The position numbers were made by a program, and so were the translations under genes. Source: JANRKF01 sp964518725 (GTDB lineage Bacteria > Pseudomonadota > Alphaproteobacteria > Rickettsiales > SXRF01). Taken from it: a DNA stretch of 64,000 bases. A model generated the notes under the pieces. It saw only the letters and a list, made by a program, of their open reading frames with translations. It was not told where the DNA came from and did no database searches. Positions 35,176 through 43,658 of this stretch are shown piece after piece. Position 1 is the first letter of the stretch, and every line of letters starts with the position of its first letter. The stretch lies in contig CAZFKP010000004.1 of assembly GCA_964518725.1 (NCBI GenBank), positions 37,676-101,675 of the forward strand. Reading direction: 5' to 3'.

Positions 35176-35925
35176 CTATTTGGGAGTGCTTTTTTGTTGC
35201 CCGACACTGGCTGCCCGCCGCGCCGCAGGCCGATAGGCTTTGCCCACCAGCACCGGCTCTTTAATAGATGCATAGAGTTGCTTCTCCGCCTCCATCACCA
35301 GCACCCCGCCCAAAAACCACCAGAGGAATTTTCCAATCGACTCGACCTTGGCCGCCACACGCTGGCTGAGGCGCACGACAAACGGCGGCGCAAACAACGC
35401 CGAGTTACTGTGCAGGATCGTGAAATGGTGGGTGATAAACAGGCTCCGCAACTGGAGCACATTGAAAGGCCGGCCAAACCCGAACGGGCTACGCGGCGAC
35501 CCCGACCAGAAACTCATGCGGTTCGGAACAACCGCCAGCACCCTGCCGCCCGGAACGAGAACGCGCCACACTTCCTGCATCATGGCATTTAAATGTTCGG
35601 AATATTCGATACTGTGCACCAGCAGCACCCGGTTGACGCTGTTATTTTGCAGCGGCAATTCACCATCATGCGCCAGCACCACATGGTTGGGCGCGCCAGT
35701 CGGCCACGCCGCCGCCCCCTGCTCCGCAGGCATTACCATAAGCAATGGCGACGCATGGCGCACATAGGCAGCAACATAAGGCGCGCCATACCCGACGACC
35801 AGCATCGCATCGCCACGCAGCTCCGGCCACGACCGCTCGATCGCCTGCCCGACAAACCCGGCAACGCGGGTGCCAAGCTTGCTGGCATAAAATTGTTTGA
35901 GCTGTACGACATCAAGGTGAAGCAT
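35176..35925 (-). CDS. class I SAM-dependent methyltransferase
   Basis: 249 residues. Type 11 methyltransferase domain: AMLVVGYGAPYVA in motif I (the usual GxGxG is altered), PLQNNSVNRVLLVHSIEYSEHL in motifs II/III, and EVWRVLVPGGRVLAVVPNR. The C-terminal 60 residues are basic. Such genes in alphaproteobacteria often accompany glyoxalase genes, not seen here. Substrate unknown. It precedes the TIGR03118-like gene on the same strand, with the Fur-like site between them. Confidence 0.78.
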   Translation of the reverse strand: MLHLDVVQLKQFYASKLGTRVAGFVGQAIERSWPELRGDAMLVVGYGAPYVAAYVRHASPLLMVMPAEQGAAAWPTGAPNHVVLAHDGELPLQNNSVNRVLLVHSIEYSEHLNAMMQEVWRVLVPGGRVLAVVPNRMSFWSGSPRSPFGFGRPFNVLQLRSLFITHHFTILHSNSALFAPPFVVRLSQRVAAKVESIGKFLWWFLGGVLVMEAEKQLYASIKEPVLVGKAYRPAARRAASVGQQKSTPK

Positions 35926-35965
35926 AGTGCTCGACTATAGCATGCGCGTGGCATAAAAGAAAGTC

Positions 35966-37813
35966 ATGAGCCGTTCCATTCATCTGTTGCTTACCGCGAT
36001 CATCCTGCTGTTTTCCTGCCATCACGCCATGGCGGATGCCGAAGAAACCCTCACCACATGGCAGCGGGTGCAGGATCCCGATTCCGGCGCGAGCTTCGAT
36101 GAAATCAGCAGTTTCCTTGATCGTTCTCCCCACTGGCCGGATCAGAAAAGAATCCAGCTCCGCGCCGAACGTGCGATGCGCGGGTTGAGCCTGCCCGATG
36201 CCGACATCATCACCTGGTTCGCCACCCATCCACCCGTTTCAGGTGTTGGTAAATGGATTTATGCCGAAGCACTGCAACGCCAGCAGATGGAATCAAACCG
36301 CGTCACCTCACTGATTAAAGAAGCGTGGCGCGATGCCGACCTGACGGAAGATGAAGAAAATACATTGCTGCGCGAATTCGGCGAGCGGCTTGACACCAAC
36401 GACCACACAGCGCGGGTCGAGCGGTTGCTCTGGGAAGGGAAAGCCACCCCCGCCATGCACATCATCCCGAAATTGCCGGTGGCGCGGCAGGTCTTGTATC
36501 AGGCACGCGCCGCCCTCATCAGCGATGGCAGAAACGCCTCTTACCTTGTCAGCCAGGTGAGCAGCGCGCTGCAGAACGACCCCGGCCTGATGTATGACCG
36601 CATGCGCTACCGCAGCCGCAAGAACGACAAATCCGGCGTGCGCGATATCCTGCTACACACACCGGTCGCGGTTCCTTACCCCGAACGCTGGTGGAAAATC
36701 CGCGAGTCGGAAATCCGCCGCGCCCTCGACGAAGGCAATGTACGGATGGCAGCAAAACTCCTCAGCAACCATGGCCAATCCGACGGTGCACCATTTGCCG
36801 AAGCACTATGGCTCGACGGTTGGGTAAAGCTTGAATTCCTGAACGAACCCAAGAACGCCTATCAGGTATTCTACCATATGCATGACGCCGTCCGCACGCC
36901 GGTGAGCAAAGCCCGCGCCGCCTACTGGGCAGGACGCGCCGCCAAGAAAAGCGGTGACGAAAACACCGCCCGCGAGTGGTTCTCGACCAGCGCTAAACAT
37001 GTCACGACATTTTACGGCCAACTTGCCGCGAGCGAATTGGGGGATGCGCCCTCGCTTTCACTGCCGGACGAACCCAGCCTGTCGCTGTTTGGCAGCGGTG
37101 TCACATTGCACGATGATATTCGCGACGCCATCCGAATCTGCATCCGCAATGGCGAAGCAAAACTGGCGACCCGGCTCATCAACCACGCCATCGAGAATGC
37201 CGGAAACGAGGAAACCATTCTTGCCGTCGCCGCGCTCGGGCACGATCTTTCTGCACCCTACATCAGCGTAAAAGCCGCCAAAAAAGCACAGCAGCAAGGC
37301 GTGGTGCTTAAACATGTCGGCTACCCCCGCCCGGCCACCGATACCGACCTGCCGATTGAACGGGCGCTCACACTGGCCATCACCCGGCAGGAAAGCGAGT
37401 TTGATCCCGAAGCCGAAAGCCCCGCCGGTGCACTCGGCATGATGCAGCTCCTGCCCGGCACCGCCAAAGAAACCGCCAAGAAAGCGGATATTCCGTATGC
37501 CCGCTCCGAACTCATCAACCCGGAATATAATATGCGCCTCGGCAGCCTGTACCTTGCCCGGATGATTACTGCGTATGACGGTTCGTATGTAATGTCGATC
37601 GCCGCCTACAACGCAGGGCCCGGCAACGTTACCAAATGGGTTAAACAGTTCGGCGGCCCCGGCAAAGATGTGGAAGACGCCATCAACTGGATCGAGAAAA
37701 TCCCATTCGCCGAAACCCGCAACTATGTGCAGCGCGTGCTGGAAAATTTGCAGGTCTACCGGGAGCTGGAAAACGGCGAAGCACTCGCCATCCGTGATGA
37801 TTTGACGCGCTAG
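35966..37813 (+). CDS. slt: soluble-type lytic transglycosylase
   Basis: 615 residues with a Sec signal (ending HHAMA). A long alpha-helical superhelix (about 30-440) precedes the SLT catalytic domain, with the catalytic glutamate in AITRQESEFDPEAESPAGALGMMQLLPGTA. It also has PEYNMRLGSLYLARM and IAAYNAGPGNV. It cleaves glycan strands with formation of 1,6-anhydroMurNAc. Its stop (37811-37813) shares the CTAG sequence with the stop of the convergent flgC-like gene. Confidence 0.93.
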   Translation: MSRSIHLLLTAIILLFSCHHAMADAEETLTTWQRVQDPDSGASFDEISSFLDRSPHWPDQKRIQLRAERAMRGLSLPDADIITWFATHPPVSGVGKWIYAEALQRQQMESNRVTSLIKEAWRDADLTEDEENTLLREFGERLDTNDHTARVERLLWEGKATPAMHIIPKLPVARQVLYQARAALISDGRNASYLVSQVSSALQNDPGLMYDRMRYRSRKNDKSGVRDILLHTPVAVPYPERWWKIRESEIRRALDEGNVRMAAKLLSNHGQSDGAPFAEALWLDGWVKLEFLNEPKNAYQVFYHMHDAVRTPVSKARAAYWAGRAAKKSGDENTAREWFSTSAKHVTTFYGQLAASELGDAPSLSLPDEPSLSLFGSGVTLHDDIRDAIRICIRNGEAKLATRLINHAIENAGNEETILAVAALGHDLSAPYISVKAAKKAQQQGVVLKHVGYPRPATDTDLPIERALTLAITRQESEFDPEAESPAGALGMMQLLPGTAKETAKKADIPYARSELINPEYNMRLGSLYLARMITAYDGSYVMSIAAYNAGPGNVTKWVKQFGGPGKDVEDAINWIEKIPFAETRNYVQRVLENLQVYRELENGEALAIRDDLTR

Positions 37814-38202
37814 CTCAGTATATCAAGCAGCGCCTGCTGGATGTCATCCTGAATTTTGATCGCCTTCAGGCTGGCTTTGTAATCGTACGACGCAATCTTC
37901 AAATCCACCAGCTCCTGAGCCTGGTCAACGTTCGGCGCTTCGACAAACCCATACTCATCCGCCTGCGGGCTTTCGGGAAGGTAAAGTTTCTGCGTCGGGT
38001 TGGCAGCCGTTTGCACCGTAACTTTCGGCACGCCATTTTCGCTGGTTTGCACCACACGCTGAGGCTTGTACGGTTCGTTCACCACTGTCCCATCCACCCG
38101 GGTGGTGGTGCTGTTCTGGTTGGCAAGATTTTCCGATGCGACCTTGACCCTGGCCGAAGCTGCCTGCAAGGCAGCAAGCGATGTTCCAATAGGACTAACC
38201 AT
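37810..38202 (-). CDS. flgC: FlgC-like flagellar rod protein, isolated
   Basis: 130 residues, the usual FlgC length. The N-terminus (LAALQAASARVKVASENLANQNSTTT) and C-terminus (VDQAQELVDLKIASYDYKASLKAIK) form the paired helices of rod proteins. The middle has QADEYGFVEAPNV as in FlgC. No other flagellar gene is near, whereas flgC normally lies with flgB and fliE. Orthology to the functional rod gene or to a solitary paralogue cannot be decided here. Confidence 0.75.
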   Translation of the reverse strand: MVSPIGTSLAALQAASARVKVASENLANQNSTTTRVDGTVVNEPYKPQRVVQTSENGVPKVTVQTAANPTQKLYLPESPQADEYGFVEAPNVDQAQELVDLKIASYDYKASLKAIKIQDDIQQALLDILS

Positions 38203-38256
38203 GGAGTTGGCCTTTCATAGGTTCAAGCTCTGACTCTAGCAGATTCAGGTTAATTT

Positions 38257-39012
38257 TCAGCTAATTTCACTCGCAGCTGGCTCACCGTTAAGCGCTGCCA
38301 ACACGGCAGTATGCGTCTGTATTGCCATTGTTTTCCTTCCCTCGCCGCCCATTGCAAGCGGTGGCAGGAAATGTAGCTCCACCTCCACCCGGCCAAGGCC
38401 AAGGAAATTCCACAAATGCGGCACCAACGACATATCGCCATACCACGCAATCATCGGCCACTGGCCGTAATCAATCGGCAGGCCGCACACCTTACGATAG
38501 GCAATTGCCACCGGCTGAACCACCGCCCCCCCAGCCGCTTCAAAAAATGCCGGCCTGAACGGCAACAGCAACCTGCCGTCGCCGGTCGTCGCTTCCGGGA
38601 AAAGCGCCACCACCTCGCCCTGCGCCAGCACCCGCTGGATCGCGGCATTACCCTCATGAATTTTGCCCGGGCTGCGATCGACATAGACCACGTCCATCAT
38701 CGCGCAGATGAGGTTGATGACCGGCCACGAGGCAATTTCTTTTTTCGGCACAAACCGGCAATCAAGCACACTCGCAAGAATCGGTATATCGAGATACGAT
38801 AAGTGATTGCTTGCCACCAACAGCGGACGGGCGGGAGACAGTTCGCCCACCACCTGCACACGCACATTGACAATCAGCAGCATGCCACGGCAAAAACACT
38901 TCACCATGTCCGCACGCAATTTCTTTTTCTTGAGCAGGTGCGCGGCTGCCACCGGCAACCACCAGAGCGCCACCCAAACCACCACGAGAATCAGTTTAAC
39001 AACGCGCAGCAT
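38257..39012 (-). CDS. olsA: lyso-ornithine lipid / 1-acylglycerol-3-phosphate acyltransferase
   Basis: 251 residues. PlsC-type acyltransferase with a membrane anchor (about 5-25), catalytic NHLSYLDIP (NHxxxxD), RSPGKIHEGN and FPEATTGDGRLLLPF. Immediately downstream of the OlsB-like gene with a TGATG overlap, it fits OlsA, which adds the second fatty acid to lyso-ornithine lipid. Family members also make phosphatidic acid. Confidence 0.82.
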   Translation of the reverse strand: MLRVVKLILVVVWVALWWLPVAAAHLLKKKKLRADMVKCFCRGMLLIVNVRVQVVGELSPARPLLVASNHLSYLDIPILASVLDCRFVPKKEIASWPVINLICAMMDVVYVDRSPGKIHEGNAAIQRVLAQGEVVALFPEATTGDGRLLLPFRPAFFEAAGGAVVQPVAIAYRKVCGLPIDYGQWPMIAWYGDMSLVPHLWNFLGLGRVEVELHFLPPLAMGGEGRKTMAIQTHTAVLAALNGEPAASEIS

Positions 39013-39875
39013 CAGACGTCTGGACGGACAAAATCTTTTCCGTAACGCGCCGCATACTTGTCGGTGACTAGGTCGGTCTTCACCACAATGCTGACATCGG
39101 TGGTGTTATATTGCGCGTCGATCACCGCCCCAAGCCCAATATAGCCGGAAAGCCTCAGATACCCCTTGATCAGTGCCGGCAAGGTAGAGAAGGTTTCCTT
39201 GACGTTAATCTCCTCCTTGGGCATCAGGTTCATCTCCACATAACGTTCCGGCAAGGCAAACAAACGAAGATCCTCAGGCGCCAGATGGTAGTGATAGAGG
39301 TAGGAAAGCGCCATGCGGTGAGCGACCGGATCAATGCCGTTGAAACTCGCGCACCCGAACATCAACTCGATATTGAATTTGCTGACATACGCGCCGATGC
39401 CACGCCATAAAAGCTGCATCACTGCACGGCTGCGAAAATCCGGATGCACGCAGGAGCGCCCCACCTCCAGCACCGACATGCCCGACCGCGTAATGGCCGT
39501 GATGTCGAACTCGCCCTCGCTGTAAAAACGTCCAACCTGCTGCATGGACTCCCTGCGTAGCAAGCGGTAAGTACCGACTACGCAATAGCCACCCTCCGGC
39601 TGGTGCTCCACCACCATCAAATGGTCGCAGACCGCATCGAACTCATCGAAATCGCGCTTCTCGCGTTTCATTTCTTCCGATGGCAGCGCCCCCATTTCTT
39701 CGACGAACACCCGGTAGCGCAGCTCCTGCGAAGCGCGGATATCCGCATCTTCAGAGGCAACGAACACCTCCAGCGTACCCGCCCGAAGGTCGCCGCCCAA
39801 ATCAAAACGGGGCTTCACAGAACCGGGCATCAGTAGTGGTTTATTATCTCGGGGGGTGAGTGCACACTCCATCAT
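39012..39875 (-). CDS. olsB: OlsB-like ornithine N-acyltransferase (GNAT, hemolysin-like)
   Basis: 287 residues. GNAT-fold acyltransferase of the OlsB family: SQELRYRVFVEEMGAL, CDHLMVVEHQ, VLEVGRSCVHPDFRSRAVMQLLWRGI and FGCASFNGIDP. It should transfer a 3-hydroxyacyl group from ACP to ornithine. Its ATG abuts the fur stop, so translation is coupled to Fur. OlsA follows, giving a complete ornithine-lipid pathway. Confidence 0.85.
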   Translation of the reverse strand: MMECALTPRDNKPLLMPGSVKPRFDLGGDLRAGTLEVFVASEDADIRASQELRYRVFVEEMGALPSEEMKREKRDFDEFDAVCDHLMVVEHQPEGGYCVVGTYRLLRRESMQQVGRFYSEGEFDITAITRSGMSVLEVGRSCVHPDFRSRAVMQLLWRGIGAYVSKFNIELMFGCASFNGIDPVAHRMALSYLYHYHLAPEDLRLFALPERYVEMNLMPKEEINVKETFSTLPALIKGYLRLSGYIGLGAVIDAQYNTTDVSIVVKTDLVTDKYAARYGKDFVRPDV

Positions 39876-40292
39876 CTAATCCTTGGCATCCAGTGGCACT
39901 GCAAATAGCTCCAGCCGGTGATCCACCAGCTTATACCCAAGGCGCCTGGCTATATCTTTCTGTAATTTCTCGATTTCCTGATTAGCAAACTCAATCACTT
40001 TGCCGCTTTTCAGGTCGATCAAATGGTCATGGTGCTCGTCATCCGCCTCTTCATAACGGGCGCGGCCATCGCCAAAATCATGGCGCTGGGTAATCCCAGC
40101 CTCTTCAAACAGCTTTACGGTTCGGTATACCGTGGCAATACTGATGTTAGGATCAGCAGCCACTGCCCGACTATAGAGCATTTCTACATCCGGGTGATCG
40201 GTCGACTCGGAAAGAACCTTGGCGATGGTTCGCCGCTGTTCGGTCATTTTCAACCCTTTTTCGAGGCATTTCTGTTCGATACTGGTTGGCAT
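39876..40292 (-). CDS. fur: ferric uptake regulator family repressor
   Basis: 138 residues. Winged helix (about 1-85: KMTEQRRTIAKVL, ISIATVYRTVKLFEEAG) and dimerisation/metal domain with HHDHLIDLKSGKVIEF and the DHRLELF end. The C-terminal CxxC zinc pairs of E. coli Fur are absent, as in many alphaproteobacterial Fur/Mur proteins, so iron or manganese could be the signal. Irr-type HHH is not seen. First gene of a fur-olsB-olsA unit. Confidence 0.9.
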   Translation of the reverse strand: MPTSIEQKCLEKGLKMTEQRRTIAKVLSESTDHPDVEMLYSRAVAADPNISIATVYRTVKLFEEAGITQRHDFGDGRARYEEADDEHHDHLIDLKSGKVIEFANQEIEKLQKDIARRLGYKLVDHRLELFAVPLDAKD

Positions 40293-40321
40293 GCGTCTAA
40301 TTCCCGTTAAATTACAATGCT

Positions 40322-40349
40322 ATTCTACACCGTAATATACAGAACGCAA
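40322..40349 (-). promoter_or_regulatory. candidate fur promoter
   Basis: On the minus strand TTGCGT (40344-40349) and TAGAAT (40322-40327) are 16 bases apart, about 30 bases before the fur ATG. Confidence 0.45.
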
Positions 40350-40371
40350 GGCACGTGTTAATATTATATAA

Positions 40372-41202
40372 ATGAACCACGATTATGATGGTACTATGCG
40401 GCCTCATAACACTGCGCGAACAAGCGCTTTTACACTGCTTGAACTGGCAATCGTACTGGTAATCGTTGCGCTGATCGCCGCCGGCATCGCCGTCGGCAGC
40501 TCTCTAGTTGAGGCAGCAGCCATTCAGTCCGTCACCGCCGATTTTGAAAAATACCGACAGGCGGTGGTCAGCTATCGCGACAAATATAGGGAACTCCCCG
40601 GCGACCACACCAGTGCAACCGGAATCACCAGCACTGATGCCGGCTGCTCAACCCCCGCCGCTTCCAATAGCGCCACGACGGCTACCTGTAATGGCAATGG
40701 CGACGGCATCATCGGCGACAGCACCGGTGACCCGCTCGGCGCCTTCACCAGCTACCAGGAACCGCTACTGGTCTGGCAGCATTTACGTAACGCCCTCCTG
40801 ATACAGGGAAAGTATAACGGCCGGCGCTCCACCGCCAGCAACGAGATCACTCTCGACGTCAACACACCAACCAGCAGAATCGGCGGCGGCTCGTTCATAT
40901 TGCGCTACTTTCCAACCAACACCGTGACCACCGGTTATTTTGCCGCCAACTATGGGCATGTATTCTTCTTCGGCGCACCTGGCAGCTCCGCCAGCCTTCC
41001 TTTCAATAGCCCGGCACTGACCACCGAACAGGCAAAATCCATCGACCAGAAAATCGATGACGGCAAACCGGGTCTGGGCAAGGTTCTGACCTCGCCGCTG
41101 AGTGTGCAAGCCTGCCCAACCACATCTTCCGAATCGACGGCCATTTATGACAGCGCCCTCACCGGCGCCGCATGCGCGGTTATCTTTATTACGGGATTTT
41201 AA
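40372..41202 (+). CDS. pseudopilin-like protein 1
   Basis: 276 residues (an ATG at 40396 gives a shorter leader). Type IV pilin-type prepilin signal: leader, then SAFTLLELAIVLVIVALIAAG with Glu at position 5 of the mature chain. The residue before the cleavage site is Ala rather than the usual Gly, which may slow cleavage. The rest is a globular domain with Asp/Gly/Asn-rich loops (GNGDGIIGDSTGDPLG). First of three similar genes in a row. Confidence 0.8.
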   Translation: MNHDYDGTMRPHNTARTSAFTLLELAIVLVIVALIAAGIAVGSSLVEAAAIQSVTADFEKYRQAVVSYRDKYRELPGDHTSATGITSTDAGCSTPAASNSATTATCNGNGDGIIGDSTGDPLGAFTSYQEPLLVWQHLRNALLIQGKYNGRRSTASNEITLDVNTPTSRIGGGSFILRYFPTNTVTTGYFAANYGHVFFFGAPGSSASLPFNSPALTTEQAKSIDQKIDDGKPGLGKVLTSPLSVQACPTTSSESTAIYDSALTGAACAVIFITGF

Positions 41203-41203
41203 A

Positions 41204-41992
41204 ATGACCAATCGCCGTGGGTTTACCCTGATAGAGCTTTCGATTGTACTGGTGATTATCTCGCTGATCGCAGCCGGTATCCTTGCCGGCCGGTCGATGT
41301 TCGATGCGGCCGAGGTACGAACGATCATCAGCGAATACAATATCTACACCACCGCCTACAAGGAATTCACCGACAAATACCAGGCCATCCCCGGCGACAT
41401 GAATAATGCCGAATCCTACTGGTTCTCGGACGATTCCTGCCCGGCCACCGCCACCAACACCACTCCGAAAACACCAACCTGTAACGGCGATGGCAACGGC
41501 ATGATCGGCGACTGGACAAACACCGCGACCGCCACCGCCAACAGCGAGCGTGAATGGTTCCGCGCCTGGCAACAGCTTGCAAATGCCGAGCTGATCGACG
41601 GCAAGTTCACCGGCGTCAGTGGCGCAACATCAACCGCCGCCACCACCGGCATCAATGTTCCGCTATCCGCCACCAGCAAAGCGGGATGGATGCTGCTGCA
41701 CATGGTCAGCGACGGCATCACCGACACCGACTATTTCAATTCCGCCGTTGCGTCGCACGTGATGATCTACGGAGCGCAAACCGCAAGCTCCTTAAGCGAT
41801 GGCGGCATCCTTGCCCCACTGCAAGCCAAAGGAGTTGACGCCAAAATCGACGACGACACACCGCTTACCGGTAAAGTGCGCGCCAAGAAAAGCGGCACAG
41901 GCAGCTGCATAGATTCTGCGACAACACCTTATAGCTACCGCGTATCGTCGGACGCGCAAGATTGCCAACTATTGTTCCTCATGGGAGTATAA
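41204..41992 (+). CDS. pseudopilin-like protein 2
   Basis: 262 residues from the ATG at 41204, one base after the previous stop. Leader NRRG, then FTLIELSIVLVIISLIAAGIL. The body shares with gene 1 and gene 3 the pattern YxxYxxAxxxFxxKYxAxPGDM and a CNGDGNGMIGDW loop. Probably assembled in a short pseudopilus by a type II secretion or type IV pilus machine encoded elsewhere. Confidence 0.85.
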   Translation: MTNRRGFTLIELSIVLVIISLIAAGILAGRSMFDAAEVRTIISEYNIYTTAYKEFTDKYQAIPGDMNNAESYWFSDDSCPATATNTTPKTPTCNGDGNGMIGDWTNTATATANSEREWFRAWQQLANAELIDGKFTGVSGATSTAATTGINVPLSATSKAGWMLLHMVSDGITDTDYFNSAVASHVMIYGAQTASSLSDGGILAPLQAKGVDAKIDDDTPLTGKVRAKKSGTGSCIDSATTPYSYRVSSDAQDCQLLFLMGV

Positions 41993-41993
41993 C

Positions 41994-42827
41994 ATGAAAC
42001 GCACACACGGTTTTACCTTGCTTGAAGTAGCGCTGGTCATGAGCGTGATTGCATTGATCGCCGCTGGCGTTCTGGCAGCACGCTCCATCGTCCGTACCTC
42101 CCAGATCCAGGCCGTGATGGGCGAATACCAGATGTACAGCAGCGCGATCAAGAATTTTAAATCAAAATACCTAGCACTACCCGGCGATTTCGCGGGAGCC
42201 ACCAATCTGTGGGGTGAAGTGAGTTCAAACTGCAAAATCGGCGCCGCCACCGGCACCAAGACCTGCAACGGCAACGGCAATTCGCTGATCGAATTCGATA
42301 GCACCCCGAACTACGAGCACATCGCCGCATGGCGCCACCTCGGGCTTTCCGGATTCATCAGCCAGAATTTCAGCGGCAACACCGCCGGCAGCAGCACCTG
42401 CAATATCGACATTAAAGGCGGCGAAAACGCTCCGGCCTCCAAGCTGAAAGGGGCTGTGTGGAACGTCGGCGTCAACCAGTCCGGCACCCCTTACACTACC
42501 GGCGCCACCGGCGACCAGTACTTCCCGGTCAATGCATGCACCGGGCCGCTGAATATCCATGCGCTGTGGTTAGGCGGCGGCCTACAAAACGACGATAGCC
42601 AACCGGCCAGTTGCGCCCTTTCGCAAATTCCGACCTTCACTGGCCGCGAAGCCTATGACATCGACGCGAAGTTCGACGACAAGCGTGCCGGCGGCGGCAA
42701 GATCCGTACACAGTATAACAACAGCTCGACCTTTACCCCCTGCTATGACGCAACCTCTACCTACGGCGCTTACAAGGTTGATGCAACCGGGATCAATTGC
42801 GCGCTGGTCTTCATCCTCCAGCCCTAG
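41994..42827 (+). CDS. pseudopilin-like protein 3
   Basis: 277 residues with a GGGAG Shine-Dalgarno. Leader KRTHG then FTLLEVALVMSVIALIAAGVLA. The body has EYQMYSSAIKNFKSKYLALPGDF and six or more cysteines, suggesting disulfides in an exported domain. Third member of the tandem set. The gene ends nine bases before ygfZ. Confidence 0.85.
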   Translation: MKRTHGFTLLEVALVMSVIALIAAGVLAARSIVRTSQIQAVMGEYQMYSSAIKNFKSKYLALPGDFAGATNLWGEVSSNCKIGAATGTKTCNGNGNSLIEFDSTPNYEHIAAWRHLGLSGFISQNFSGNTAGSSTCNIDIKGGENAPASKLKGAVWNVGVNQSGTPYTTGATGDQYFPVNACTGPLNIHALWLGGGLQNDDSQPASCALSQIPTFTGREAYDIDAKFDDKRAGGGKIRTQYNNSSTFTPCYDATSTYGAYKVDATGINCALVFILQP

Positions 42828-42836
42828 GCACCACCC

Positions 42837-43652
42837 ATGCCGTATGCGCCACTCGATCATCGGCACATCATCGCCATCACAGGCGAGGATCGGGTCGGGT
42901 TTCTTCAAGGCCTGATCACCAATGATGCCACCCTGCTCTCATCCGGGAAACCCATCTATGCCGCCATGCTCTCGCCACAGGGGAAATTCCTGCATGATTT
43001 TTTCCTGCTCCCAGACGGTGAACGCCTGCTCCTGGATGTCGATGGCAGCCGCGCCGATGATTTATTGGCACGCCTGAACAGCTACAAACTGCGCGCCAAA
43101 GTTACATTTAGGCCAGAAGAAAATCTCCGGGTCACCGCCATATGGAGCGAGCCACCTGCCGCACTGACCGGCGCCATCACCATCACCGACCCGCGATTGG
43201 AAGCGCTCGGTATCCGCACATATGGACAGCAGGACGCCCCGTCCAATATCGCATCCGGCAGCTACGAATCCCATCGCATCCAGCTCGGCATCCCGGATGG
43301 TGCAAAAGACATGCACCGCGATAAATCATTGCTGCTGGAATTCGATTTTGAAGCTCTGCATGGCGTAAGCTTTTCAAAAGGCTGTTATGTCGGGCAGGAA
43401 GTCACCGCCCGCAGCAAATTCCGCGGACAGGTGCGCCGGCAATTATTTATTGTCCACGCCGATACCGCCCTGCCGCCGACGGGTACCGATATCACCAGCG
43501 ACGGCACCATCGTGGGTGAGCTGCGAAGCACGGAAGGATGTGACGGGCTGGCACTACTGAAAACCGACGAGCTGAAAAACAGCACCGCCCCACTGATGGC
43601 ACACGGAATTACCCTCAGCCATCGCATCCCGGAATGGCGATCCGTCGCGTAA
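42837..43652 (+). CDS. ygfZ: folate-binding protein YgfZ/GcvT family
   Basis: 271 residues. Tetrahydrofolate-binding protein that supports iron-sulfur enzyme maintenance. Hallmarks: ITGEDRVGFLQGLITND, LSPQGKFLHDFFLL, and the family signature KGCYVGQEVTARSKFRG with its conserved Cys. The C-terminal beta-barrel is shorter than GcvT. It follows the pseudopilin genes closely and may be cotranscribed, though no functional link is evident. Confidence 0.9.
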   Translation: MPYAPLDHRHIIAITGEDRVGFLQGLITNDATLLSSGKPIYAAMLSPQGKFLHDFFLLPDGERLLLDVDGSRADDLLARLNSYKLRAKVTFRPEENLRVTAIWSEPPAALTGAITITDPRLEALGIRTYGQQDAPSNIASGSYESHRIQLGIPDGAKDMHRDKSLLLEFDFEALHGVSFSKGCYVGQEVTARSKFRGQVRRQLFIVHADTALPPTGTDITSDGTIVGELRSTEGCDGLALLKTDELKNSTAPLMAHGITLSHRIPEWRSVA

Positions 43653-43658
43653 CAATGC

